Positions 1-8,752 of a stretch of DNA of 64,000 bases are shown one piece after another. The DNA comes from Arthrobacter sp. ISL-65 (GTDB lineage: Bacteria; Actinomycetota; Actinomycetes; Actinomycetales; Micrococcaceae). The DNA is taken from positions 62,001-126,000 of the forward strand of contig NZ_JAGGPN010000034.1 in assembly GCF_018613795.1 (NCBI RefSeq). The letters run 5' to 3'. The position numbers and the translations under genes were made by a program. The notes below the pieces were generated by a model. The model ran no database searches, was not told the DNA's origin, and saw nothing but the letters and a program-made list of their open reading frames with translations. Every line of letters begins with the position of its first letter. Within the stretch, counting starts at the first letter, position 1.

Positions 1-1190
1 GCGCCCCACGTGAAGATGACGCCGATGGACGCGGTGTTGAGCGCGAGGTCGAACGCGTGCGAGCCGCCCAGCCAGATGTTGAGCAGGATGCCCACCAGGT
101 AGAACGCGGCGATGGCCAGGATCGCGGCGTACGGGACGTGGCGCTTGGACATCCGGGTGAGCCACTGCGGGGCATGCCCGTTGTTGGCCATGGTGCGGAA
201 CACGCGGCCGATCGAGTAGAGCCCCGAGTTACAGGAGGACAGGGCGGCGGTGATGACGATCATGTTCATCACGTCGCCTACCCAGCCCAGGCCCATCTGG
301 CCGAACACGGTGACGAACGGTGAGGTGCCGGCCTTGTACTGGTCGGACGGGAGAAGCATGGCCAGCAGGGTGACGGAACCGACGTAGAACACCACAATGC
401 GGAGCACGACGGCGCGGATCGCCCTGGGCACTTCGCGTTCCGGATTCTGCATCTCGCCGGCGGTGATGCCGACGAGCTCGATGCCGTTGTACGCGAAGAT
501 AACCGCATTCAGGACCAGGACCATCACCAGGGCGCCCTTGGGGAACAACCCGCCGTCGGCCGCGAAGAGGTTGGCGACCGAGGCGTGGCCGTCGCCGACC
601 CTGGCGTTGGTGACCACCATGAAGGTGCCCACTGCCAGGAAGATCAGGATAGCTCCCACTTTCAGGCAGGACGCCCAAAACTCGAATTCGCCGAACGCCT
701 TGACGCTGAGCAGGTTCACCGCCACCAGCAGGGCCAGCGCGGCGATGGCGGAGGCTTCCACCGGCACGTTCGGGAAGAAGAACTGGAAGTAGAGGCCGAT
801 CGCGATGAGTTCCGCGATCCCGGTCATGCCCCAGTTGATGAAGTACATCCAGCCGGACAGGTAGGCGCCCTTCTTGCCGAACAATTCGCCGGAGTAGCTG
901 ACGAAGGAGCCGGAGGTCTGGCGGTACATGATGAGTTCACCGAGGGCGCGCATCAGCAGGTAGGCGATGACGCCGGCGATGGCGTAGGAGAAAATCAGCG
1001 CGGGACCGGTGGAGGCCAGGCGGCCGCCCGCGCCCATGAAGAGGCCGACGCCGATGGCGCCGCCCATGGCGATCATGGTGACGTGGCGCCGGCCCAGGGT
1101 CTTCTTGTAGCCCTCGGCGCTGAGGGTCGAGTCGACGGCGGCGGATGGAGCCGTCGGGCTCATAAGTTCTGTTGGGGTACTTTGAGGCAC
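1..1190 (-). CDS. Amino acid permease (APC superfamily), C-terminus cut by window edge
   Basis: Secondary transporter of the inner membrane, most like the asparagine/GABA-type amino acid permeases (AnsP/GabP group); the exact substrate cannot be read from sequence. About 396 codons are visible. After a short soluble N-terminus, residues GGAIGVGLFMGAGG match the conserved TM1 glycine-rich motif of the family, followed by successive hydrophobic segments; the last helices lie outside the window. I place the start at GTG 1190, not at the in-frame ATG 1163, because AAGGA (1197-1201) sits 6 nt ahead of it. The gene faces away from the VOC gene downstream of which a palindromic repeat lies. Confidence 0.85.
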   Translation of the reverse strand, partial: MPQSTPTELMSPTAPSAAVDSTLSAEGYKKTLGRRHVTMIAMGGAIGVGLFMGAGGRLASTGPALIFSYAIAGVIAYLLMRALGELIMYRQTSGSFVSYSGELFGKKGAYLSGWMYFINWGMTGIAELIAIGLYFQFFFPNVPVEASAIAALALLVAVNLLSVKAFGEFEFWASCLKVGAILIFLAVGTFMVVTNARVGDGHASVANLFAADGGLFPKGALVMVLVLNAVIFAYNGIELVGITAGEMQNPEREVPRAIRAVVLRIVVFYVGSVTLLAMLLPSDQYKAGTSPFVTVFGQMGLGWVGDVMNMIVITAALSSCNSGLYSIGRVFRTMANNGHAPQWLTRMSKRHVPYAAILAIAAFYLVGILLNIWLGGSHAFDLALNTASIGVIFTWG

Positions 1191-1248
1191 AACTGTTCCT
1201 TGTAGGTCGGGGGTTGCCTTGGATAGGGCACTGCCGGTTCCGGAACCT

Positions 1249-1313
1249 GGAGATTTTGTACAGATAATTCGACTTCAGGACCCTCTTGAGGACCATGTGT
1301 GTACAAAAACTCG
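1249..1313. repeat. Palindromic intergenic repeat, family A copy 1
   Basis: Imperfect inverted repeat of about 64 nt. The left arm GAGATTTTGTACAGAT and the right arm GTACAAAAACTC match the arms of three other copies at 37601, 38441 and 44962, whose consensus arm is GAGTTTTTGTACAGAT. It lies downstream of the VOC gene (minus strand) and upstream of the permease. Confidence 0.75.
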
Positions 1314-1444
1314 TGAAGCATCGAAGGTTCGCACGGCCTATCCATCGTACAAGATCCCCGGAGCGCTGCGTGACGGGGACAACATTCCCAGCCGGAACGG
1401 GGCGCCGGGTACGTCGCGAGCGGCGCTACCGGCACGTCCTCAGA

Positions 1445-1822
1445 TCAGGGCTCGAGCCGCCTGCGCAAGAGGCAGAACTCGTTGCCCTCAGGGTCGGCCA
1501 GGACGTGCCACTGCTCGTCGCCGGTTTGCCCGACGTCGGCGGGACGGGCGCCGAGGCCGAGCAACCGTTCCAGCTCGGCGTCCTGGTCCCGGTCGACCGG
1601 GTTGACGTCGATGTGCAGCGGGAGCTTTCCGGTCCGCGGGTCGCTGCTGGGACTCAGGATGATGGTGGGTTGCAGGCCCCCGAACCCGGCGTCGGGCGGG
1701 CCGATCTCGATCGCACCGTCCTCCCGGTCGAGTTCGACGTAGCCGAGGACTCCGCTCCAGAACCGCGCGAGCAGTTCGGGGTCGGCGCAGTTGAGGACCA
1801 GTTCGCTGATACGGCAAGCCAT
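1445..1822 (-). CDS. VOC (glyoxalase/bleomycin-resistance-like) family protein
   Basis: 125-residue single-domain VOC protein, a beta-alpha-beta-beta-beta fold often binding a metal and a small substrate; no specific reaction can be assigned. The C-terminal WHVLADPEGNEFCLL is the characteristic last-strand motif of the glyoxalase-like (Glyoxalase_6) subgroup, also seen in the protein at 7277. An open frame continues upstream to 1981, but I prefer ATG 1822 (MACRISELVLN) because homologous proteins begin near there and a -10-like TACACT stands 7 nt before it, suggesting a leaderless mRNA. Confidence 0.75.
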   Translation of the reverse strand: MACRISELVLNCADPELLARFWSGVLGYVELDREDGAIEIGPPDAGFGGLQPTIILSPSSDPRTGKLPLHIDVNPVDRDQDAELERLLGLGARPADVGQTGDEQWHVLADPEGNEFCLLRRRLEP

Positions 1823-2028
1823 GAAGTCCAGTGTACGGAGACGCCCGGTGGGAAGGCAGCACATATTCGGACCCCCTGGCGTCGTCTCTAATTCGAATGG
1901 AGAAAAGCCTCCCGGCCGGGCGCTGTTGCGGCTACTGTGAGCACCATGGCCGGGGATCCGTTCCCGGCCATGGCACCGCACCGTCTCATGCGGGCGCCGG
2001 CACTTGCGCCATTTGTTCAGGGGGAACT

Positions 2029-2496
2029 ATGAGAAAGAGAGTTCTACTGCTGCCTGCTGCATTGCTGCTGGCAGCCTCGGGGTGTTCCAGCGGGGGCACT
2101 GGCCCCTCCGGACCGAGCCCCAGCGCATCACCCACCAGTACGACGGCGGTGTCCCAGCCGCCGTCGGAATCCTCACCACCCACTACGGCCCCTTCCCTCC
2201 CCACCGATGTGTCCACATCGCTGAACGCCATCGACGCCCTGCAGGAGCATACCTGCGCGGCCGGTGCGGACGGTCAGTGGACGTTCAAGGGAACCCTGGT
2301 CAACTCCTCGGACAAAGCCAAGACCTACACCGTGGCCATCGCGGTCACCGTCGGTGCGGCAGTCCAGGGCCACACCCTGATCACGGAAACCGTCCAGGCA
2401 GGGAAATCGGCTGAGGTTTCTGCAGAGAACTTCGCCAAGACCACGGGCCAGGCCGGCACGTGCGAACCGGTTGTTTCGGTGGAGGATGCTTCGTGA
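2029..2496 (+). CDS. Secreted lipoprotein of unknown function
   Basis: 155 residues. A signal peptide with lipobox LAASGC (Cys19) predicts a lipid-anchored extracytoplasmic protein; residues 20-65 are Ser/Thr/Pro-rich, then a compact domain with two cysteines (near HTCAAG and GTCEPV) that may pair. The fold resembles small FxLYD-type beta domains (strands around VNSSDKAKTYTVAI), but this is inference. ATG 2029 follows a strong AGGGGGAA ribosome site. The stop overlaps the GTG start of the next gene by GTGA, so the two secreted proteins are probably co-translated. Confidence 0.75.
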   Translation: MRKRVLLLPAALLLAASGCSSGGTGPSGPSPSASPTSTTAVSQPPSESSPPTTAPSLPTDVSTSLNAIDALQEHTCAAGADGQWTFKGTLVNSSDKAKTYTVAIAVTVGAAVQGHTLITETVQAGKSAEVSAENFAKTTGQAGTCEPVVSVEDAS

Positions 2497-4280
2497 AAAA
2501 ACCAATACTTGCGGCTGCCCTGCTCCTGAGCCTGGTGGCCGGGTCCCTTGCGTCCTCGCCAGCCCTCGCGGTCGATTCCACGCCTCCCCAGCCTGCCCAG
2601 GCAACGGAAACTGCAGATGCTTCCACGGCAGGTGCGCAAACACCTGGCACGGGCACGGCGACGCCAAGTCCCAGCGCGACCACCGCGGAATCGCCTCAGC
2701 CGGCAGAGTCCGTTGCTCCCGCGCCGTCAGAGCCGGCCCTGCCATTCGTGGCACCTTCGCCGTCCGTGACGCCCTCGCCCGCAGTTACTCACGCGCCGTC
2801 TGTGACGCCCTCACCCGCGGTCACGCCGGCGCCTGCTCCCGTCGTCGTCAAGGGCGCGATCGGCGTGAAATGGCAGGCCATGAGGGGCGCTGCCGGGGTC
2901 CTCGGCGCGCCTGTGGCGAACGAAGTGTGCGGCGCGGGCCTTTGCGGCCAGACGTTCAAAGGCGGAACGATGTACTGGACCGCTGCCACCGGGGCCCACC
3001 CCGTGCTCCTGACAGCAGGACACACCGGCCCCTACTGGTACGCCAACGGCCGGGGCAAAGTGTTCGGCTACCCAGTCACGGACGAAGTGGCGGTTCCGGG
3101 AGGAACTGTTCAAAAGATGTCCACCGGCAGGCTCATCACTTGGTCGGGCAATGGCGCGTACCAAGTCTGGCTGCGGGGAGCGATCGGAAGTCACTGGAAC
3201 ACCCTCGGAGCAGTGAGTGCCCTTGGCCTGCCTCAGTCCAGGGAGACCTGTGGCCAGCGGAACGGCGGCTGCTACCAAAAGTTTGCCAAGGGCTACATCT
3301 ACTGGAGTCCCGCGAGCGGTGCGCGGGCGGTGCGTCCGGGAAACTATGCCAAATGGGTAGGCGTGGGTGGATTGCCCGGTGCACTGGGGTACCCCGTGAG
3401 CAGCGAAACCTGTGGCCAGCCGGCCGGGGGTTGTATCCAGCGGTTTCAGGGCGGAGCCATCTATTGGTCTGCGGGAAGCGGCAACTGGGTCACTAAGGGC
3501 GGCATCGGCGCGCGCTACGCCGCAGCCGGTTCAACCCGAAGCGGGCTGGGTTATCCCACGGCCAACGAAAAATGCATCCCGGGACAATGCATCCAGTCAT
3601 TCCAGTCGGGCTACATCGGCTGGTCGACGACCGGAGGCACCCGCATCTATTCCATGACCGAATGTGCCAAGCTGAACAACGGCCGGTCCAGGTACTCCAC
3701 GTACGGCGCCAACCGGGTCCTGCTCACGTTCACCCAGGGCTACAGGCAGGCCTACGCGACAAATGTTTACTGCGTCCGGGTGGCAGGGCTCTATGTTGCG
3801 GACTGGAAGACGGACGGCTACGTGGGAGCCTCCGGCTTCAAGGCGCCGGGAGTGCCCTCTGGCCCCACCCGCAACCTGTACTCACCCACCGGGTCCTACT
3901 CGGTAACCGAGGCATTCGGCCTGGGCAACCCGGGGACGCAACTCCCCTACCGCACGCTCAACCCCCGCTCCCGCTGGGGCGGCAACCCGTGGACCGCGAC
4001 GTACAACAAGTACTTCGAGTCCTCGTCCTGGGTGGGCTGGGACGAGAACATGTGGTACTTCGCCACACGCGCCTCGCATGACTACCGTCAGGGCGTGGTC
4101 ATCAACTACAACCGTCCCAACATCGTGCAGGACGCCGGCTTCGCCATCTTCCTGCACATGAACAAGGTCCCGACGGCGGGCTGCATCTCGCTGGATGACT
4201 GGGCCGTGGTGGATTACATCAAGAAGTCACGGCCGGGCGACCGGATCATCATGGGAACCTACGGCGCCCTGTTCCGGTAG
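2493..4280 (+). CDS. LGFP-repeat secreted protein with C-terminal L,D-transpeptidase-like domain
   Basis: 595 residues. Signal peptide (about 1-28), a Pro/Ser/Thr-rich linker with repeated SPxVTPSPAV units (about 30-118), then about five LGFP-type repeats (roughly 120-395) with motifs such as LGAPVANEVC, LGLPQSRETC, LGYPVSSETC and LGYPTANEKC, each carrying paired cysteines. The C-terminal third ends in HMNKVPTAGCISL: His555 and Cys564 fit the H...(S/T)xGC catalytic motif of YkuD-type L,D-transpeptidases. LGFP repeats occur in wall-associated actinobacterial proteins, so a wall-bound cross-linking or editing enzyme is likely; catalysis is inferred. Start is GTG 2493 with GGAGGA six nt ahead, overlapping the lipoprotein stop. 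Confidence 0.8.
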   Translation: MKKPILAAALLLSLVAGSLASSPALAVDSTPPQPAQATETADASTAGAQTPGTGTATPSPSATTAESPQPAESVAPAPSEPALPFVAPSPSVTPSPAVTHAPSVTPSPAVTPAPAPVVVKGAIGVKWQAMRGAAGVLGAPVANEVCGAGLCGQTFKGGTMYWTAATGAHPVLLTAGHTGPYWYANGRGKVFGYPVTDEVAVPGGTVQKMSTGRLITWSGNGAYQVWLRGAIGSHWNTLGAVSALGLPQSRETCGQRNGGCYQKFAKGYIYWSPASGARAVRPGNYAKWVGVGGLPGALGYPVSSETCGQPAGGCIQRFQGGAIYWSAGSGNWVTKGGIGARYAAAGSTRSGLGYPTANEKCIPGQCIQSFQSGYIGWSTTGGTRIYSMTECAKLNNGRSRYSTYGANRVLLTFTQGYRQAYATNVYCVRVAGLYVADWKTDGYVGASGFKAPGVPSGPTRNLYSPTGSYSVTEAFGLGNPGTQLPYRTLNPRSRWGGNPWTATYNKYFESSSWVGWDENMWYFATRASHDYRQGVVINYNRPNIVQDAGFAIFLHMNKVPTAGCISLDDWAVVDYIKKSRPGDRIIMGTYGALFR

Positions 4281-4316
4281 CCACTCTTCGTAGGAGCAGG
4301 AAACCCAGGCGGTTCG

Positions 4317-4359
4317 AAAACCCAGGCCCAGCGGCATACCCGCCGGGCCTGGGTTTTTT
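4317..4359. terminator. Bidirectional intrinsic terminator between convergent genes
   Basis: AAAACCCAGGCCC (4317-4329) pairs perfectly with GGGCCTGGGTTTT (4345-4357), followed by a T run on the plus strand. It lies between the LGFP protein gene and the convergent ABC-F gene and can serve both. Confidence 0.85.
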
Positions 4360-4376
4360 GGGCGGCGGGCGGAGGT

Positions 4377-6107
4377 TCAGGCGGGCAGTGCCACCTTTTC
4401 CAGCGTGCCCTCCGCCATCGTGTACCTGAACCACGTGCCCGGCGTACCTTCGCCGGCCGGGCCACGGGACCTGTCCGCGCAGCGGTCGAACCACTCGCCC
4501 AGGGCCCGGTCATGGCTGACCATCACAACCGTTCCGCTGAAGTCCGCGAGCGCCGATTCCAGTTCCTCCACGAGCACGGGGGCCAGGTGGTTGGTGGGCT
4601 CGTCGAGGAGCATGACCTCGTTATGGCCCAGCAGGAGCCGGGCGAGCGACAGCCTGCGCTGCTGGCCGGCGGAAAGGGCACCCACCGGAACATGGAACTC
4701 ACTGGTGCGGAACAGGCCCAGCCGCAGCAGCGCCTCGGCGTGGTCGTCGATGTTCCCGCCCAGCCCGGCAGCAAAGGCCGGCAGCAGCCGCAGGGATGGA
4801 TGCTCGGGCAGCTCCAGCTCCTGCTGCAGATAGCCGATCCGGCCGTGGCGCACCACCTGGCCCCCGGGCGGCTCGAGGGTGCCGGCCAGAACGGAGAGCA
4901 GCGTGGACTTCCCGGCGCCGTTGGGACCGGTGATGAGGATTTTCTGCCCGCGCTCCACACGGAACTCGGGCACGTCCAGCCGGCCGGGCACCTGCGTATT
5001 GCGGGCGTGCAGGACCCGGTCGGCCGCGTCCCGGGGTTCACCGTCCAGGTCCGGCCCGGCGCCGTCCGGCCCGGCCCCGTCCAGCCCGGCGTCGAGCTTC
5101 AGGCGTTCAGGTGGGCGCTCCACGGGGTTGTCCTCCAGGCGGCGCAGTCGCTCCTGGGCATTGCGGACCTTGCTGGCAGCGGCACGCTCCCACGTTCCCG
5201 TCTTGAAGTCGAAGCCCGCTTTGTCGTTGTCCCGTCGGCGCGCATAGCCCATCCGGTTAGCCACCGTGTCCGCCTGCCGCTGTTCCGAGGCCATGGCGTC
5301 GAGCCAGCCGTGGTACTGCTGTACCCAGCGCTGGCGTTCGGCCCGCTTCTCCTTCAGGTAGCCGTCGTAGCCGTTGCCGTAGCGGTTCACGGTGCGGCGC
5401 TCAGCGTCCACCTCGATCACGGCTGCGGCGACCTTCCGCAGGAGCACGCGGTCGTGGGAGACCACCACCACTGCGCCGCGGTGTGCCGCGAGGCGGCCCT
5501 CGAGCCAGGCAGTGCCGGCGGCGTCCAGGTGGTTTGTGGGCTCATCCAGGAGCAGGATGTCCGCAGGATCGGCCAGCAAGCAGGCCAGCGCGACGCGCTC
5601 CTGCTCCCCGCCTGACAGCGACCCCAGTGCCCGACCACGGTCCACCCCGCCCAGGCCCAGCCGGTCCAATGCCGCCTTCACACGGGATTCCGCGGCGTAG
5701 CCCTCGCGCAGCTGGTACTGGGTCTGCAGGTTCCCGTACGCCTCGAGTTCGTTAGGCCCGGCCGCCGCCAGACCGTCCTCCAGCCGTTCCAGCTCGGCTT
5801 CCATCTCCCGGAGTGCGAGGAGCGCATTGTTGATCGCGTCGGCCACGGTCAGCCGGGCGGGTAGCCCTGACGTCTGCGCCAGGTACCCCACCCGGCCGTG
5901 CCGCTGGACCGTGCCGTCTCCCGGCGTCTCGATTCCCGCCAGGATCCGCAGCAGGGTGGACTTGCCCGCACCGTTCTCGCCCACGACGGCGGCGTGCTCT
6001 CCGGCCGAGATCACCAGGTCGACGCCGGAGAAGAGTTCGCGGTCCCCGTAGCCGTGGGAGACGCCGGACAGGTGAAGCTGTTCAGTTCGGGCATTTGATT
6101 CAGTCAT
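4377..6107 (-). CDS. ABC-F family ATPase (ribosome-associated/antibiotic resistance type)
   Basis: 576 residues with two fused ABC ATPase domains and no membrane segments, the layout of ABC-F proteins, which act on the ribosome rather than as transporters. Domain 1: Walker A GENGAGKST (43-51), signature LSGGEQ, Walker B LLLDEPTNHLD. Domain 2: GPNGAGKST, signature LSAGQQ, LLDEPTNHLAP. The linker contains a charged region and a Gly/Asp repeat (GLDGAGPDGAGPDLDG). The divergence between the halves and the TlrC/OleB-like arrangement favour an antibiotic-resistance ABC-F over EttA, but no drug can be named. GAGGA lies 6 nt ahead of ATG 6107; small upstream ORFs are described separately. Confidence 0.85.
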   Translation of the reverse strand: MTESNARTEQLHLSGVSHGYGDRELFSGVDLVISAGEHAAVVGENGAGKSTLLRILAGIETPGDGTVQRHGRVGYLAQTSGLPARLTVADAINNALLALREMEAELERLEDGLAAAGPNELEAYGNLQTQYQLREGYAAESRVKAALDRLGLGGVDRGRALGSLSGGEQERVALACLLADPADILLLDEPTNHLDAAGTAWLEGRLAAHRGAVVVVSHDRVLLRKVAAAVIEVDAERRTVNRYGNGYDGYLKEKRAERQRWVQQYHGWLDAMASEQRQADTVANRMGYARRRDNDKAGFDFKTGTWERAAASKVRNAQERLRRLEDNPVERPPERLKLDAGLDGAGPDGAGPDLDGEPRDAADRVLHARNTQVPGRLDVPEFRVERGQKILITGPNGAGKSTLLSVLAGTLEPPGGQVVRHGRIGYLQQELELPEHPSLRLLPAFAAGLGGNIDDHAEALLRLGLFRTSEFHVPVGALSAGQQRRLSLARLLLGHNEVMLLDEPTNHLAPVLVEELESALADFSGTVVMVSHDRALGEWFDRCADRSRGPAGEGTPGTWFRYTMAEGTLEKVALPA

Positions 6108-6261
6108 GGGAAGTCCTCGCAGTCCAATGTGCGGCCCCGGAGCTTGTTCACGATCCTCAGGGCTTTATCTATGGCCTTGTCAGCGCCGGACGTCCGCCGG
6201 CAGATCGCGGGTCGGCAGAATATGGTCGACAGATCCGGGTGACGGATACAGGCCGGGACAT
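6104..6261 (-). promoter_or_regulatory. Candidate upstream ORFs in the ABC-F leader
   Basis: Two short frames precede the ABC-F gene on its strand. One runs from ATG 6261 to TAG 6169 (30 codons, starting MSRPVSVTRICRPYS) but has no visible ribosome site. The second runs from GTG 6151 to a TGA at 6104-6106 that overlaps the ABC-F ATG (15 codons, MNKLRGRTLDCEDFP), with GAGG close before it. A GC-rich inverted repeat with core CGGACGTCCG lies at 6188-6197. Resistance ABC-F genes are often controlled by leader-peptide attenuation; this assignment is inference and weak. Confidence 0.3.
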
Positions 6262-6373
6262 GGTCGACGCCGGGCGATGCCGGCGTCGCGGTCTAGGACT
6301 TCATGGGTCAAGCCTGCCCGCCGCCCGGCGGCCCCGTCAAGGTTCGCGCAGGCGCTGGCGCACTACGCTGAAA

Positions 6374-6437
6374 GCGCGGACGGACAGTTGTGGCCCCAAC
6401 TGACCGTTCCTGCGGGGCCTTAACTGTCCGTTCGCGC
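6374..6437. repeat. Palindromic intergenic repeat, family B copy 1, flanked by a direct repeat
   Basis: 64-nt imperfect palindrome whose arms (cores GGACAGTTGTGGCCCC and GGGGCCTTAACTGTCC) match copies at 24743 and 52091. On either side lies a near-identical stretch: GCGCTGGCGCACTACGCTG (6352-6370) and GCGGTGGCGCACTACGCTG (6440-6458). The right flank carries the probable -10 box of the next gene. Apart from this and the uORFs, 6108-6463 shows nothing else I can support. Confidence 0.7.
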
Positions 6438-6463
6438 CGGCGGTGGCGCACTACGCTGGAACC

Positions 6464-7225
6464 ATGGTGAACACCAGACGCATGCTCCCAACTCCGCGGC
6501 CGGATCTCTACCGGTTTTCGCCGCTGGACCTCACCGCCGTTGGGCTTTATGTCGCCGTCGCGGCCTTCTTCGCGCTGGCCGGGGAATTGATCCTGCCGCT
6601 GCTGCGCCAACTGGCCCCGACGCCGGCCGTCGCGTCCTATGGCGTGAACCTCCTCTTCTACGGCTGCGTCGGCGCCCTGGCGCTCCTTGCCGCCCACGGG
6701 GTGGTGTCCCGGGACCTCAAAGTGCTTGCCACCCGGCCCTGGTTCACGTTGGCGATGGTGCCGTTGGCCGTCGTCGCCATGATGATTGTCACCGCGATCC
6801 TGGTGGCCGTGGGCGGTACCACCGAGACGTCCGCCAACCAGGCCGGGCTGCAGGCGCTCATGCGGCAGGTGCCGGCCTGGCTCATGGTTCCGCTGATCGT
6901 CGTGGTGGGCCCGTTCGTCGAGGAGTACGTGTTCCGGCACCTGCTGATCGGGAAACTAAGCCGGCGGGTCAACATCTGGATCTGCTGCGGGCTGTCCGTG
7001 ATCCTCTTCGCCGCCCTGCACATCGTGGGCCAGGAAGCGCTCACCCTCCCCGCCCTCATGCCGTATCTGGCCATGGGCGCCACGCTGGTGTTTGTCTATG
7101 TGTGGACCGGAAGGAACCTGATGTTTTCCTACTTCGTCCATGCCACCAAGAACCTGCTCGCTGTGGTCTTCCTGTACACCATCCCGCCGGAACTCCTGGA
7201 CCAGCTGCAGCGGTCCCAGAGCTAG
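6464..7225 (+). CDS. CPBP family intramembrane metalloprotease
   Basis: 253 residues, about six to seven membrane helices. It carries all three conserved motifs of the CPBP (CAAX protease and bacteriocin-processing, Rce1-like) family: EEYVFR (E153/E154/R158), FAALH (H186) and HATKN (H226, N230). These glutamates and histidines form the active site in Rce1-type enzymes. The substrate is unknown; prenylation-linked CAAX processing is not expected in bacteria. ATG 6464 is chosen because TACGCT stands 6 nt upstream (probable leaderless mRNA); an in-frame upstream ATG 6443 would lie inside the duplicated promoter sequence. Confidence 0.85.
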   Translation: MVNTRRMLPTPRPDLYRFSPLDLTAVGLYVAVAAFFALAGELILPLLRQLAPTPAVASYGVNLLFYGCVGALALLAAHGVVSRDLKVLATRPWFTLAMVPLAVVAMMIVTAILVAVGGTTETSANQAGLQALMRQVPAWLMVPLIVVVGPFVEEYVFRHLLIGKLSRRVNIWICCGLSVILFAALHIVGQEALTLPALMPYLAMGATLVFVYVWTGRNLMFSYFVHATKNLLAVVFLYTIPPELLDQLQRSQS

Positions 7226-7276
7226 AATCGCACTGTCCCCTATCCCGGGGCAGCGCCGCCGTCGTAGCTTGGTGCC

Positions 7277-7717
7277 ATGGGACTCAACATTCAGATCGCC
7301 ATCGACTGCAAGCACCCGCATGACCTCGCCGACTGGTGGGCCGAAACGCTGGAGTGGTCAGTGGAGCCGCAGGATGAGGGCTTCATCCGGTCCATGATCA
7401 GCCAGGGCTTCGCGACGGAAGACCAGACCATGGCGCACAACGGCAAGCTCGTGTGGAAGGACGGCGCGGCGATCCGGCCCACCGAGGAACTCGACACCAA
7501 GGCACCCGCCCGGCGCCTGCTGTTCCAGACCGTGCCCGAGCAGAAGACCATCAAGAATCGGGTGCACTGGGACGTCAGGCTCGACGGCCGGGACAAGGAC
7601 GACGCCCGCGCCGAGCTTGAGGCCCGCGGCGCCACCTTCCTCTGGACTGCCAGCCAGGGGCCCCACGAATGGCACACCATGGCGGACCCCGAGGGCAACG
7701 AGTTCTGCATCAGCTAA
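7277..7717 (+). CDS. VOC family protein
   Basis: 146-residue glyoxalase-like protein with WHTMADPEGNEFCIS at the C-terminus, the same terminal motif as the protein at 1445-1822, so the two are distant paralogues. No enzymatic reaction can be deduced. No ribosome site is seen; TAGCTT lies 6 nt before ATG 7277, fitting a leaderless transcript. It ends 21 nt before menB, which has its own promoter-like box. Confidence 0.75.
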   Translation: MGLNIQIAIDCKHPHDLADWWAETLEWSVEPQDEGFIRSMISQGFATEDQTMAHNGKLVWKDGAAIRPTEELDTKAPARRLLFQTVPEQKTIKNRVHWDVRLDGRDKDDARAELEARGATFLWTASQGPHEWHTMADPEGNEFCIS

Positions 7718-7738
7718 GCCGATTACTAGACTTGGACG

Positions 7739-8692
7739 GTGAGCAACGAATTCCCCGCCAAGGTATCCGACGTCTTTGACCCGTCCCGCTGGCGCACCGT
7801 GTCCGGCTTTGACGACTTCCAGGACCTGACCTACCACCGGCAGGTGGAGCGGTCCGACGACGGCACCGTGGCACGCGATCTGCCCACCGTCCGCATCGCG
7901 TTCGACCGGCCGGAGGTCCGCAACGCCTTCCGCCCGGGGACCGTGGACGAGCTGTACCGCGCCATGGACCACGCTCGGATGACGCCGGACGTGGCTACCG
8001 TGCTGCTCACCGGCAACGGCCCCTCCCCCAAGGACGGCGGGCACTCGTTCTGCTCCGGCGGCGACCAGCGGATCCGGGGACGGGACGGCTACCGCTATGC
8101 CGGCGGCGAGACCCAGGAAACCATCGACCCGGCCCGCGCCGGGCGCCTCCACATTCTGGAAGTCCAGCGGCTCATGCGGACCATGCCGAAGGTGGTCATC
8201 GCCGTCGTCAACGGCTGGGCCGCCGGCGGCGGGCACTCGCTGCACGTGGTCTCCGACCTGACCATCGCTTCGCGCCAGTTCGGAAAGTTCAAGCAGACGG
8301 ACGCCACTGTGGGCAGTTTCGACGCCGGCTACGGCTCGGCGCTGCTGGCCCGTCAGATCGGCCAGAAGGCCGCCCGGGAGATCTTCTTCCTTGCCCGTGA
8401 ATATTCCGCCGAGGACATGGTGCGGATGGGCGCCGTGAACGAGGCCGTTGACCACGAACGCCTCGAGGAGGTGGCGCTGGAATACGCCGCGGACATCGCC
8501 CGGCAGTCCCCGCAGGCCATCCGGATGCTCAAGTTCGCCTTCAATCTTGCCGACGACGGCCTGGCCGGGCAGCAGGTGTTCGCCGGCGAGGCCACCCGGC
8601 TGGCGTACATGACGGACGAGGCCGTGGAGGGCAAGGAAGCCTTCCTGCAAAAGCGCGACCCCGACTGGTCCCGGTTCCCGTACTACTTCTAA
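7739..8692 (+). CDS. menB: 1,4-dihydroxy-2-naphthoyl-CoA synthase
   Basis: 317-residue crotonase-fold enzyme that closes the second ring of the menaquinone head group (o-succinylbenzoyl-CoA to 1,4-dihydroxy-2-naphthoyl-CoA). Seen in the sequence: crotonase motifs around SFCSGGDQR and VNGWAAGGGHSLH, and the MenB-typical TVGSFDAGYGS. Its length is normal for actinobacterial MenB. The start is GTG 7739, with TAGACT 6 nt ahead and no Shine-Dalgarno, so the mRNA is probably leaderless. menE and menA follow on the same strand. Confidence 0.95.
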   Translation: MSNEFPAKVSDVFDPSRWRTVSGFDDFQDLTYHRQVERSDDGTVARDLPTVRIAFDRPEVRNAFRPGTVDELYRAMDHARMTPDVATVLLTGNGPSPKDGGHSFCSGGDQRIRGRDGYRYAGGETQETIDPARAGRLHILEVQRLMRTMPKVVIAVVNGWAAGGGHSLHVVSDLTIASRQFGKFKQTDATVGSFDAGYGSALLARQIGQKAAREIFFLAREYSAEDMVRMGAVNEAVDHERLEEVALEYAADIARQSPQAIRMLKFAFNLADDGLAGQQVFAGEATRLAYMTDEAVEGKEAFLQKRDPDWSRFPYYF

Positions 8693-8752
8693 GCCCGCAC
8701 TCGTCGGAAGGCACCCCATGTTCCGCAGGACCGCGCATCCAAGGCGCACGAA

